In this document: one piece after another, positions 17,414-25,931 of the stretch
Layout: each line of letters begins with the position of its first letter
Numbering within the stretch: the stretch's first letter is position 1
Assembly (NCBI GenBank): GCA_905215405.1
Contig: CAJMQE010000012.1
Location: 1 to 60,130 of the forward strand
Reading direction: 5' to 3'
Length of the DNA stretch: 60,130 nt
From: an uncultured bacterium
GTDB taxonomy: Bacteria; Bacillota; Clostridia; Lachnospirales; Lachnospiraceae
Position numbers and translations under genes: made by a program
The notes under the pieces: model-generated
The model's input: the letters and a program-made list of their open reading frames with translations, nothing else
What the model was told of the DNA's origin: nothing
The model's database searches: none

Positions 17414-18583
17414 ATGGCATCAGAATTTAAGGACAACAAGAAAGCAGGGAAGGCAACCACATTGATTCATGGAGGCATTGATGGGGATGAAAGAACGGGA
17501 GCAGTTAATGTTCCAATCTATCAGACATCTACTTTTAAACAGGTACATCTGGGGCAGCACAAGGGATATGAATATTCCAGAACAGGCAATCCGACAAGGG
17601 AAGCAGCTGAAAAGCTTATTGCAGAGTTGGAAAAAGGAAAGTATGGTCTTGCGTTTGCTTCGGGCATGGCAGCAATCACGGCAGTCCTGACACTTTTCAA
17701 GACAGGAGATAAAATCCTGATTTCCAGAAATGTCTATGGTGGCACATTTCGTGTGTTAAGTCAGGTGTTCGTACAGTTCGGTATTCAATATGAAATCGTG
17801 GATACAACAGATAGTGCAGTCGTTGATGCAGCAATCACTGATGAAGTCAAAGCGTTATTTATTGAAAGTCCTGCAAATCCATTGATGACAGTTACAGATA
17901 TCAGAGAAATGGCACGTGTGGCGCATAAACATCAGAAACTGCTTGTGGTAGACAATACATTTATGACGCCATATCTGCAGAGACCGTTGGAACTTGGAGC
18001 GGATATCGTGCTTCACAGTGCAACAAAGTATCTTGGCGGACATAGTGATCTGATTGCAGGTCTGGTCGTGGTAAGAGACGAGAAACTGGCAGAACGTCTT
18101 TACTTTATCCAGAACTCAACAGGAGGTGTGCTACCACCATTTGATGCATTTCTTCTGATCAGAGGAATCAAAACACTTGGAGTCAGAATGGATCGTCATC
18201 AGGAAAATGCACAGAAAGTTGCAGAGTGGCTGCTTGAAAATCCAGCAGTCAAAAATGTATATTATCCAGGTTTATCCACAGATCCAGGATATCAGCTGCA
18301 AAAAGAACAAGCAGATGGAGCTGGTGCTATGATTTCTTTTGAGCTTATAGATGATAGGAAGAAAGAGAAGTTCTTTGATGGACTTTCGATTATTTCGCTG
18401 GCTGAGAGTCTTGGTGGTGTGGAATCACTTGTATGCCATCCGGCGAGCATGACGCATGCCTCAATTCCTGAAAAAATTAGAAAACAGGTTGGTATCACGG
18501 ATAATCTGATTCGTTTATCCGTTGGAATAGAAGACGTAAATGACCTGATCGCAGATCTGGATCATGCAATTAAAGAGGCATAA
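17414..18583 (+). CDS. mccB: PLP-dependent transsulfuration enzyme (cystathionine gamma-lyase/synthase family)
   Basis: 389 residues from ATG 17414, with AGGAGG 8 bases before. The fold is the Cys/Met metabolism PLP family: YEYSRTGNPTR near the N-terminus, FASGMAAI, VDNTFMTPYLQRPLELGADI and the PLP lysine in HSATKYLGGHSD. Sequence alone does not separate gamma-lyase (cystathionine or homocysteine breakdown) from gamma-synthase. The neighbouring mccA-like gene and the Cys attenuator favour reverse transsulfuration, making cysteine from homocysteine, so MccB is the better guess. MetB remains possible. Confidence 0.82.
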   Translation: MASEFKDNKKAGKATTLIHGGIDGDERTGAVNVPIYQTSTFKQVHLGQHKGYEYSRTGNPTREAAEKLIAELEKGKYGLAFASGMAAITAVLTLFKTGDKILISRNVYGGTFRVLSQVFVQFGIQYEIVDTTDSAVVDAAITDEVKALFIESPANPLMTVTDIREMARVAHKHQKLLVVDNTFMTPYLQRPLELGADIVLHSATKYLGGHSDLIAGLVVVRDEKLAERLYFIQNSTGGVLPPFDAFLLIRGIKTLGVRMDRHQENAQKVAEWLLENPAVKNVYYPGLSTDPGYQLQKEQADGAGAMISFELIDDRKKEKFFDGLSIISLAESLGGVESLVCHPASMTHASIPEKIRKQVGITDNLIRLSVGIEDVNDLIADLDHAIKEA

Positions 18584-18628
18584 ATAAGGGAACAGGTGTA
18601 AGACAACAGGAATAACCTGAAAAGAACG

Positions 18629-18666
18629 AACAGCATAAAACAGAAGTAACAGCATAAAACAGAAGT
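18629..18666. repeat. Perfect 19-bp tandem duplication
   Basis: AACAGCATAAAACAGAAGT occurs twice back to back between the mccB-like and mccA-like genes. The 133-base gap has no terminator, so the genes can still be cotranscribed. Confidence 0.85.
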
Positions 18667-18716
18667 AACAGGAATCGCTTAGCAGGAATTTAGCATAAAA
18701 GAGGGAGGCAGACAAT

Positions 18717-19622
18717 ATGATCTATGATGATATGCAGCAATTGATTGGAAATACCCCAATGGTCAAACTGAATCATGTAATACCAGAGGGCGGAGCGCAG
18801 ATTTATGCAAAACTGGAGTTATATAATCCATCCGGAAGTGTGAAAGACAGGACGGGAATCTACATGGTCAGAGATGCACAGGAAAAAGGATTACTCCATA
18901 AAGGTAGTACGATTATTGAGGCTACGGCCGGTAATACTGGTCTTGGAATCGCTATGGCAGCACTGAATCAGGGATACCGCATTATTTTTGTGGTACCAGA
19001 GAAATTCTCCATGGAAAAACAGATCCTGATGAAGGCACTGGGGGCTGAAATCGTACATACACCAAGGGAAGAAGGCATGCTTGGAGCAGGCAGGAAAGCA
19101 GAAGAATTAAAAAAGCAGATTCCTGGTGCTATTTCACTTGGTCAGTTCGATAATATGGCAAATCCACAAGCGCATTATGAAACGACAGGAAAAGAGATCT
19201 ATGATGATCTGCAGGATATTGATTATTTTGTTGCAGGTGCCGGTAGTGGTGGAACATATTCTGGCATTGCAAAGTATTTAAAGGAAAAGAATCCATCTAT
19301 CAGGGGAATCCTCGCGGATCCGGTCGGATCGACAATGGGTGGTGGAGAACATGCGGATTATGACATCGAGGGAATCGGAAATGATTTTATTGCGGCGACC
19401 ATGGATATGAGCCTGGTGGACGATGTCATTAAAGTGACAGACCAGGAGGCGTATGAAGGAGCTAGAATGCTTGCGGCAAAGGAAGGAATCATTGCTGGGT
19501 CCTCATCAGGTGCAGCACTTGCGGCCAGTATCCGTCTGGCAAAAAAGATCGGAAAAGGAAAAATTGTTACACTTTTTCCTGATAGAGGGGATAGATATTT
19601 TAGTAAAAAACTGTTAGAGTAA
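18717..19622 (+). CDS. mccA: Cystathionine beta-synthase-type PLP enzyme (MccA/CysK family)
   Basis: 301 residues. PLP binding lysine is in NPSGSVKDR (about 37-45), the phosphate loop is GAGSGGTYSG (about 175), and GSSSGAAL lies near the end. The segment VPEKFSMEKQILMKALGAE with HTPREEGM resembles MccA proteins, which join O-acetylserine or serine with homocysteine, more than classical cysteine synthase. The EATAGNTGLG motif replaces the usual EPTSGNTG of CysK. With the mccB-like enzyme it would complete methionine-to-cysteine conversion. CysK activity cannot be excluded. GGGAGG precedes ATG 18717. Confidence 0.82.
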   Translation: MIYDDMQQLIGNTPMVKLNHVIPEGGAQIYAKLELYNPSGSVKDRTGIYMVRDAQEKGLLHKGSTIIEATAGNTGLGIAMAALNQGYRIIFVVPEKFSMEKQILMKALGAEIVHTPREEGMLGAGRKAEELKKQIPGAISLGQFDNMANPQAHYETTGKEIYDDLQDIDYFVAGAGSGGTYSGIAKYLKEKNPSIRGILADPVGSTMGGGEHADYDIEGIGNDFIAATMDMSLVDDVIKVTDQEAYEGARMLAAKEGIIAGSSSGAALAASIRLAKKIGKGKIVTLFPDRGDRYFSKKLLE

Positions 19623-19659
19623 AGGCAGATGAAATTTTCAGGCAGAACAGGAGGAGAAC

Positions 19660-20568
19660 ATGACATTATTACAGTTAAAATATGCGGTGACGATTGCAGA
19701 CAATAAATCAATTAATAAAGCGGCTGCAGAATTATTTATAACACAGCCCAGTCTGTCCAGTACGATCAAGGAACTTGAAAACGAGATTCATATACAGTTG
19801 TTCATTCGTTCGAACCGAGGAATTGTGATTACACCTGAGGGCGAAGAATTTCTTGGTTATGCAAGACAGATGCTTGAACATTATCAGTTGATGGAAGATC
19901 GTTATACGGGCAACAAAAATTCAAAAAAGAAATTCAGCGTATCTATGCAGCATTATACATTTGCAGTGGAGGCATTTATCAAAATGGCGAGGGAATATAC
20001 GCCAGATGAATATGAATTTGCCATTCATGAGACAAAGACGCATGAAGTGATCGATAATGTCAAAATGCAGAAGAGCGAACTGGGAATCATCTATCTCAAT
20101 GATTTTAACCGTAAGGTTCTGGAAAAGATTTTACGTGTCTCTGACCTGGAATTTGTACCACTTTTTGACTGCAGAATCTATGTGTATCTGAGTAAATCGA
20201 ATCCGCTTGCAAAGAAGAGGCTGATCAGTATGCAGGATCTGGCGGATTATCCATGCCTGTCCTTTGAGCAGGGGGACAATAATTCCTTCCATTTTGCGGA
20301 GGAAGTCCTGAGTACTTATGATTATAAACAGATCATCAAGGCCGATGACCGTGCTACATTTCTAAATCTGATGATCGGCCTGAATGCATATACCCTGTGC
20401 TCTGGCATTATATGCGAAGAACTCAACGGAAATGAATATACAGCAATTCCGCTGGATACACAGGAGAGCATGACAATCGGCTATATTAAGAAACATAAAA
20501 TGCCACTGAGCGTATTGGGAGAGAACTATATCAGTCAGCTAGAAAAATATAAGGATAAGGTACTTTAA
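19660..20568 (+). CDS. LysR family transcriptional regulator of the sulfur operon
   Basis: 302 residues. The N-terminal helix-turn-helix (about 1-60) has SINKAAAELFITQPSLSSTIKELENEI, standard for LysR. The C-terminal part is a two-lobed effector domain. It is the last gene of the operon and ends at a strong terminator. By analogy with CysB-type regulators, it may sense O-acetylserine or another sulfur signal and act on the inverted repeat at 15903. That link is inferred from position only. GAGGAG precedes ATG 19660. Confidence 0.88.
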   Translation: MTLLQLKYAVTIADNKSINKAAAELFITQPSLSSTIKELENEIHIQLFIRSNRGIVITPEGEEFLGYARQMLEHYQLMEDRYTGNKNSKKKFSVSMQHYTFAVEAFIKMAREYTPDEYEFAIHETKTHEVIDNVKMQKSELGIIYLNDFNRKVLEKILRVSDLEFVPLFDCRIYVYLSKSNPLAKKRLISMQDLADYPCLSFEQGDNNSFHFAEEVLSTYDYKQIIKADDRATFLNLMIGLNAYTLCSGIICEELNGNEYTAIPLDTQESMTIGYIKKHKMPLSVLGENYISQLEKYKDKVL

Positions 20569-20597
20569 TACAAATTGTGCCTCAAACGGAAACAGAG

Positions 20598-20640
20598 GGT
20601 CTACTAACAGAAAAAAATGTTAGCAGATCCTTTTTTTTTT
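20598..20640 (+). terminator. Intrinsic terminator ending the sulfur operon
   Basis: GGTCTACTAACA (20598-20609) pairs with TGTTAGCAGATCC (20618-20630), followed by ten T. Confidence 0.92.
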
Positions 20641-20785
20641 GCCATTCTTTTGTGGGTATAGTAAGCGTTTATAACTAGCAATAGTATTTACGGATTACCA
20701 CAATATGGAAATATAGATTATACTTATAACATACTTAACCGATAGGAATTAAGAACTTTTTTAGAAGAGCATGGAGGACAATTGT

Positions 20786-22153
20786 ATGGCAGAGAAAATA
20801 AAGGCAGGAACAACGACCCAGTTCACACAGGAATCAAAGTACTGGGATGAAGAATTAGAAACATTACCAAGACCAGAACTTGAAAAATTGCAGTTGGAGG
20901 AATTAAAAGAAATCGTAGCATTTGCTTATGAACATTCCCCACATTATAAAAGATCATTCGACGAAGCTGGTGTAAAACCAGAAGATATTAAAGAACTAAA
21001 AGATCTACAGAAATTCCCCTTTGTCAACAAACAGACAGAGCGTGAAACACAGGGAGTTGGAAGCTTTCTTGGGGAGATGGCAGCAGTAGATGAAAAGGAC
21101 GTCGTATTTATCTCGACTTCAAGCGGATCTACAGGAATGCCAACAATGAGTCCATTTACCAAGCAGGACTTTGATGAATTCCAGAATGTGGAGAGCAGAT
21201 TATTCTATCAGGCAGGCATGAGAAAAACGGATCGTTACGTGCATGCATTGAATTTTTCACTGTTCGTTGGTGGACCAGATGTAATTGGCGCACAGAATCT
21301 TGGAGCGTTATGTATCTGGGGCGGAACGATTCCATCAGAGCGACTTTTGTTCATTCTTAAGACATATCAGCCGACGATGATCTGGACTACACCATCTTAC
21401 GCATGGTATCTCGGTGAAACAGCTAAGAAAAAGGGCATTGACCCTGCAAAGGATCTCTCTATCAATAAGATCATTGTTGCAGGAGAGCCGGGCGGCTCCA
21501 TTGATGCGACCAGAAATGCAATCGAGAAACTGTGGGATGCAAAGGTATATGATTTCTTTGGTATTTCAGATATCTTTGGTGCATGTGCGGCACAATGTGA
21601 GTATCACGACGGTCTTCACATTGCAGAAGATCATGTGCTGGTCGAGGTGCTGGATCTGCATACAGGAGAACCGGTAGCAGACGGAGAAAGAGGCGAGCTC
21701 GTATTTACTACGCTGAGAAAACATGCAAGACCAATGATTCGTTTCCGTTCAGGAGATATTGGCTATGTCAATAGAGATAAATGTGCTTGCGGTCGTACTC
21801 ATGCAAGGATCCACGTTGTTGGCAGAAAAGATGATATGTTCATTGTTTCTGGTGTCAATGTATTTCCAAGTGATGTCGAGTATGTTATTCGTACAATTAA
21901 AGGGATTACAGGAGAATATCTGATCAGAGTATCTGAGAAGAATTACACGACCCGGTATGCAGTTGAGGTTGAAAAGTCCGCTGACAATACACAGCCGGAT
22001 GAAGAATTACAAAAAGAGATCTCTGTTGCTTTAAAGGCACGTGTCGGAGTAAAACCAGCAGAAGTGACCATCTTAAAAGACGGCGAGTTGCCAAGAGCGA
22101 CTCATAAGGCAAAACGTCTGATTGATGAGAGAACATTGAGTTATGAGATATAG
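20786..22153 (+). CDS. Phenylacetate-CoA ligase family acyl-CoA synthetase
   Basis: 455 residues from ATG 20786 (GGAGG 8 bases upstream; the ATG at 20771 overlaps that site). It has the PaaK plan: N-terminal YWDEELETLPRPELEKLQ, the AMP-binding loop STSSGSTGMPT (about 112-122), GEPGG (about 232), and a C-terminal lid with GRKDDMFIVSGVNVFPSDVE. It would activate an aryl or branched acid with ATP and CoA, or run in the acid-forming direction. Next to a 2-oxoacid:ferredoxin oxidoreductase and an aminotransferase, the acid is probably derived from an aromatic or branched amino acid. Confidence 0.9.
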   Translation: MAEKIKAGTTTQFTQESKYWDEELETLPRPELEKLQLEELKEIVAFAYEHSPHYKRSFDEAGVKPEDIKELKDLQKFPFVNKQTERETQGVGSFLGEMAAVDEKDVVFISTSSGSTGMPTMSPFTKQDFDEFQNVESRLFYQAGMRKTDRYVHALNFSLFVGGPDVIGAQNLGALCIWGGTIPSERLLFILKTYQPTMIWTTPSYAWYLGETAKKKGIDPAKDLSINKIIVAGEPGGSIDATRNAIEKLWDAKVYDFFGISDIFGACAAQCEYHDGLHIAEDHVLVEVLDLHTGEPVADGERGELVFTTLRKHARPMIRFRSGDIGYVNRDKCACGRTHARIHVVGRKDDMFIVSGVNVFPSDVEYVIRTIKGITGEYLIRVSEKNYTTRYAVEVEKSADNTQPDEELQKEISVALKARVGVKPAEVTILKDGELPRATHKAKRLIDERTLSYEI

Positions 22154-23006
22154 GCTGGTAATAGATGCCCATAATCATATATTTCCGGATAAGATAGCCG
22201 GAAAGGCGAGGGATTATGTAGGGAATTTTTATAAACTGCCTATGTATACCCAAGGAACAGTCTCACAGCTGCAGGCAGTCAGAGAACAGTCGCAGCTGTG
22301 CAGAAAAGAGCAGGAAGTCTGCTGGAAAATAGAAAAGCAACTGGTATGTTCACCGGCATCTGTTCCACAGCAGACGGAAGCGATTAATACATTTATTGGA
22401 AAGGTATGTGCTAAGAACCGACATCTGATCGGATTTGGCACACTTCACCGGGATTATGAGAACTATGAAGAGGAACTCGACAGGATCGTAGAACTTGGAT
22501 TATATGGTGTGAAATTTCACTTTGACTTTCAGCATTTTGCAATTGACGATAGAAAAATGGATCCTATATATAGAGCCATAGAAAAAAGAAATTTACCGGT
22601 ACTCTTTCATATGGGAGATCCTAAAAGTGATGCATCAAGCCCGCTACGTTTGAAAAGATTGCGGGAGAGGTTCCCGAAACAGAACATTGTGGCAGCGCAT
22701 CTAGGCGGTTATCAGCACTGGGATGAGGCCTATGATCTGGAACCGAATGAGCGGCTGTATTTTGATCTGTCGAGTACGCTGTCTTTTATCACAGCAAAAG
22801 AGTTAAGGCGAATGATCGATAAATTTGGTGTCAGACATTTCTTCTTTGGCAGTGATTTTCCAATGTGGAATCCGTACAGGGAACTTGAAAAGCTGGAACA
22901 TATGGGATTGACGCAGGAAGAAATCCAGAAAATAGAATACTGTAATTTTCAGAACTGGTTCACAGTTATACAGGCTGGTATTGAGAAAGGAAGGAAACAG
23001 ATATGA
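22143..23006 (+). CDS. Amidohydrolase 2 family metal-dependent hydrolase or decarboxylase
   Basis: 287 residues. The metal-site start VIDAHNHIFP (about 7-16) and the later GVKFHFDFQ, HMGDPKSD, AAHLGG and FGSDFPMW match the amidohydrolase-2 (PF04909-type) barrel, whose members include hydrolases and decarboxylases. It overlaps the ligase gene by 11 bases and the next subunit gene by 4, so it is translated as part of the operon. Its role in that pathway is unclear: it may act on a side product or a conjugate. The substrate is not predictable. Confidence 0.8.
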   Translation: MRYRLVIDAHNHIFPDKIAGKARDYVGNFYKLPMYTQGTVSQLQAVREQSQLCRKEQEVCWKIEKQLVCSPASVPQQTEAINTFIGKVCAKNRHLIGFGTLHRDYENYEEELDRIVELGLYGVKFHFDFQHFAIDDRKMDPIYRAIEKRNLPVLFHMGDPKSDASSPLRLKRLRERFPKQNIVAAHLGGYQHWDEAYDLEPNERLYFDLSSTLSFITAKELRRMIDKFGVRHFFFGSDFPMWNPYRELEKLEHMGLTQEEIQKIEYCNFQNWFTVIQAGIEKGRKQI

Positions 23007-23527
23007 TAGAAATCAGATGGCACGGTAGAGGAGGCCAGGGAGCATTTACAGCTTCCAAATTACTCGGCGCAGCGGCGGTCAGCAAAGGATTGTCAGCACT
23101 GGCATTTCCGTCGTTTGGACCAGAGCGGAGGGGTGCTCCGATACAGGCATTTACGAAGATCAGTGAGCATCCGGTCAGTGACAGGAGCACGATTACAAAA
23201 TGTGATTATATCGTCTATCTGGATGAAACAATTTATTCACCACAGGCACTACAGGATCTGAAACCAGGAGGAAAAATCCTGATGAATTCCAACAATCCAC
23301 AGAAATACCAGGACGAAAATATTCTGGTGCTGGATGCAGATGCGATTGCACAGAGAATTCTAAAGCGTCCCGTTAGTAATACAGCAATGCTGGCACTACT
23401 TGCAAAAGAATCAGGAATTGTTTCCGCTTCTGACGTCAGAAAGATTCTGGGCGAGTATCTGCCAGAGAGAATTGTAGATAAAAATATAGCAGTCATTGAT
23501 GAGGTGACAGAAGGGAGGCAGGGATGA
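23003..23527 (+). CDS. 2-oxoacid:ferredoxin oxidoreductase, gamma subunit
   Basis: 174 residues. The opening IEIRWHGRGGQGAFTASKLL is the signature of PorC/VorC-type gamma subunits, and FPSFGPERRGAPIQAF follows. It is the first of four adjacent subunit genes (gamma, delta, alpha, beta) in the order typical of four-subunit PFOR/VOR enzymes. The complex decarboxylates a 2-oxoacid to acyl-CoA and reduces ferredoxin, or carboxylates reductively in reverse. It overlaps both flanking genes by four bases. Confidence 0.92.
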   Translation: MIEIRWHGRGGQGAFTASKLLGAAAVSKGLSALAFPSFGPERRGAPIQAFTKISEHPVSDRSTITKCDYIVYLDETIYSPQALQDLKPGGKILMNSNNPQKYQDENILVLDADAIAQRILKRPVSNTAMLALLAKESGIVSASDVRKILGEYLPERIVDKNIAVIDEVTEGRQG

Positions 23528-23832
23528 GCACTATAAGACCGAAATTACAGAATTATCACGCGCCTGAGAAATTATCAGAATATCCACAGGCAACCTGCTT
23601 TCAGGCAGGTCATCTGGTTACAAAAAATGCAGGATGGAGAAATATAAGACCAGTGATCGACCCAACAAAATGTGTGGGCTGTATGCAGTGTTATATGTAC
23701 TGTCCAGATGGCGTTATACTGAAAAAAGAGGGCAGACCAGAAGTAGATTATGATTTTTGCAAGGGTTGTGGAATCTGTGCAAAGATCTGTAAAGTACAGG
23801 CAATCAGAATGGAGGCGGAAAAGCATGAGTAA
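23524..23832 (+). CDS. 2-oxoacid:ferredoxin oxidoreductase, delta subunit (2[4Fe-4S] ferredoxin)
   Basis: 102 residues. Two cluster motifs, CVGCMQCYMYCPDG (about 47-60) and CKGCGICAKICKVQAI (about 79-94), each carry the CxxCxxCxxxC pattern, so the protein holds two [4Fe-4S] clusters that pass electrons from the TPP site to free ferredoxin. The first 45 residues match the N-terminal extension seen in PorD/VorD. Overlaps of 4 and 8 bases join it to gamma and alpha. Confidence 0.93.
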   Translation: MSTIRPKLQNYHAPEKLSEYPQATCFQAGHLVTKNAGWRNIRPVIDPTKCVGCMQCYMYCPDGVILKKEGRPEVDYDFCKGCGICAKICKVQAIRMEAEKHE

Positions 23833-25036
23833 TGGTCAGAAAAAGTTTCTTTCAGGAGATGATGCATTTGCACAGGGAGTCAGACTTGCAAGACCGCAGG
23901 TCATCTCAGCATACCCGATCACGCCACAGACGATCGTTGTGGAGCGACTGTCAGAAATGGTGGAAGAGCAGGAACTGAAGAGTGAATTTATTCATGTAGA
24001 ATCTGAACATTCTGCACTATCCTGTGCAATTGGTGCATCAGCAATGGGAGCGAGAACATTTACAGCAACGTCTTCTCAGGGTTTGCTTTATATGGCAGAA
24101 TGTCTGCCTTATGCAGCTGGTGGCAGGTTTCCTATTGTTATGATGAATGCAAATCGTTCTACTGCTCTTCCTTGGAATATTTACGGAGACCAGAGAGATT
24201 CCGTGTCCCAGCTGGATGCGGGCTGGATTCAGATCTATGTAGAAGATGCGCAGGAAAGTCTAGATATGGCATTGGAGAGCTATTACATAGCTGAAGATCA
24301 AAGAATTCAGGTACCAGTCATGGTCAATCTGGACGGATTTGTTCTGACCCATACTTATGAAGCAGTTTCTATTCCGACCCCAGAGGAGGCAGATGCCTTT
24401 TTACCAGCCTATCAGACGCAGAATAAGATGAGTCTGGAAAATCCGGTCAATATGGCATTTTCAGTAGGACCTGCAGATAATACAGAGTTCCATCTGCTTC
24501 ATCATAAAGCAATGCTTCGCACCGAAGAAGTCGTCAAAGAAGCAGACGAAAAATTTGCAAAGATCTTCGGACGCAGTCATGGAGGAATGATCGAGACATA
24601 CCGTTGCGAAGATGCAGATTATATTTTACTGACGGTTGGCAGTATTACAGGGCTTGCCAGAGAAGTAGCAGATTCCTACAGAGAGAAAGGAATCCGGGCA
24701 GGGGTATTAAAACTTCGTTTCCTTCGTCCATTCCCATTCAGACAGGTAGCACAGACAGTCAGAAATGCCAAAGTGATTGGAACACTCGAAAAAGATATAT
24801 CATTTGGGTATGAAGGCACAATTTATACCAATGTCAATTCTGCACTGGTAAAAGAAGATGTAAGAATACCATCTTATGATTTCATCGGTGGACTTGGTGG
24901 CAGGAACATTTCCAAAGAAGATCTAGAAGGCTGCTTTGAGACGCTGATCGGACATCAAGAAGACTTAGAGCATGACAATGGGCATACAGATAAAATTAAA
25001 TGGATCGGACTGGGGGTGGAAGATGATGTCAGATAG
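23825..25036 (+). CDS. 2-oxoacid:ferredoxin oxidoreductase, alpha subunit
   Basis: 403 residues from ATG 23825, which has GGAGG about 8 bases upstream; an earlier in-frame start at 23750 lies inside the delta gene and is rejected. N-terminal SGDDAFAQGVRLARPQVISAYPITPQT is the family's domain I signature, followed by the ESEHSALSCAIGASAMGARTFTATSSQG segment. The C-terminal half is the transketolase-C-like domain. It forms the active site with the beta subunit. Substrate choice (pyruvate, branched or aryl 2-oxoacid) is not visible in sequence. Confidence 0.92.
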   Translation: MSNGQKKFLSGDDAFAQGVRLARPQVISAYPITPQTIVVERLSEMVEEQELKSEFIHVESEHSALSCAIGASAMGARTFTATSSQGLLYMAECLPYAAGGRFPIVMMNANRSTALPWNIYGDQRDSVSQLDAGWIQIYVEDAQESLDMALESYYIAEDQRIQVPVMVNLDGFVLTHTYEAVSIPTPEEADAFLPAYQTQNKMSLENPVNMAFSVGPADNTEFHLLHHKAMLRTEEVVKEADEKFAKIFGRSHGGMIETYRCEDADYILLTVGSITGLAREVADSYREKGIRAGVLKLRFLRPFPFRQVAQTVRNAKVIGTLEKDISFGYEGTIYTNVNSALVKEDVRIPSYDFIGGLGGRNISKEDLEGCFETLIGHQEDLEHDNGHTDKIKWIGLGVEDDVR

Positions 25037-25931
25037 AATTACAGCAAAAAATATTACAGAAGATGAATTCTTCTATGGTCATAAAGCATGCGCCGGATGT
25101 GGTGGAAGTCTTGCAGTCAGAATGGCGTTAAAAGCACTTGGAGAAAGAACTTTTATCGCTCTACCAGCAGGGTGCATGTCTGCAGTTGGATTTAACTTTC
25201 CACAGTTGTGTTTCGGAAATAATGCCATCATATCCACTTTTGCAGGAACAGGTTCGATTCTAACAGGAATGGCGGCCGCGGCAAAAGCACTCGGACTGAA
25301 AGATGTCAATATCCTGGGCATGGCAGGTGATGGTGGTACAGCAGATATTGGAATACAGGCGCTTTCAGGAGTAATCGACAGAGGGGATAAAGTCATCTAT
25401 ATCTGCTATGATAACGAAGCATACATGAATACAGGAATCCAGAAGAGCGGTCTGACACCATTTGGTGCTAGAACGACAACAACGCCAGCTGGTAAGTTCG
25501 TTCGTGGAAATGTGAAGGATAAGAAAAATATGTTTGAAATAGTTGCAGCACATGGTATAGCCTACGCGGCAACCGCAAGCATTGGATATATAGAGGACTT
25601 TGTCAATAAGGTAAAGAAAGCATCAGAAGCGGATGGCCCGGCCTATATTCATGTATTGGCACCATGTCCAACGGGCTGGGGAATCCCAGTCGATGAGACC
25701 GTTCATGCAGCACGTCAGGTCGTTGATACTGGGTTATGGTATCTGGCTGAGTATTACAATGGAGAGTTTCATTTGAACAGGAATCCGAATAAGTTTGCTA
25801 ATGTCAGGGATTACCTGCTTGCACAGGCCAGATTCAGACATTTGCAGGATGAGGATATCATCCAGATCATTGCAGCACGTGATAAGAAATGGGAAGATAT
25901 CCGAAAGAACTGGAAACAGGAGGAAGCATAG
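25023..25931 (+). CDS. 2-oxoacid:ferredoxin oxidoreductase, beta subunit (TPP-binding)
   Basis: 302 residues from ATG 25023 (or 25026), overlapping the alpha stop by 14 bases. HKACAGCGGSLAVRMALKAL (about 19-38) supplies Cys residues, and GDGGTADIGIQALSGVIDRG (about 103-122) is the thiamine pyrophosphate motif GDG...; CYDNEAYMNTG follows. A downstream Cys (LAPCPTGWG, about 215) completes the usual set of cluster ligands. With gamma, delta and alpha it makes a complete enzyme. Confidence 0.93.
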   Translation: MMSDRITAKNITEDEFFYGHKACAGCGGSLAVRMALKALGERTFIALPAGCMSAVGFNFPQLCFGNNAIISTFAGTGSILTGMAAAAKALGLKDVNILGMAGDGGTADIGIQALSGVIDRGDKVIYICYDNEAYMNTGIQKSGLTPFGARTTTTPAGKFVRGNVKDKKNMFEIVAAHGIAYAATASIGYIEDFVNKVKKASEADGPAYIHVLAPCPTGWGIPVDETVHAARQVVDTGLWYLAEYYNGEFHLNRNPNKFANVRDYLLAQARFRHLQDEDIIQIIAARDKKWEDIRKNWKQEEA

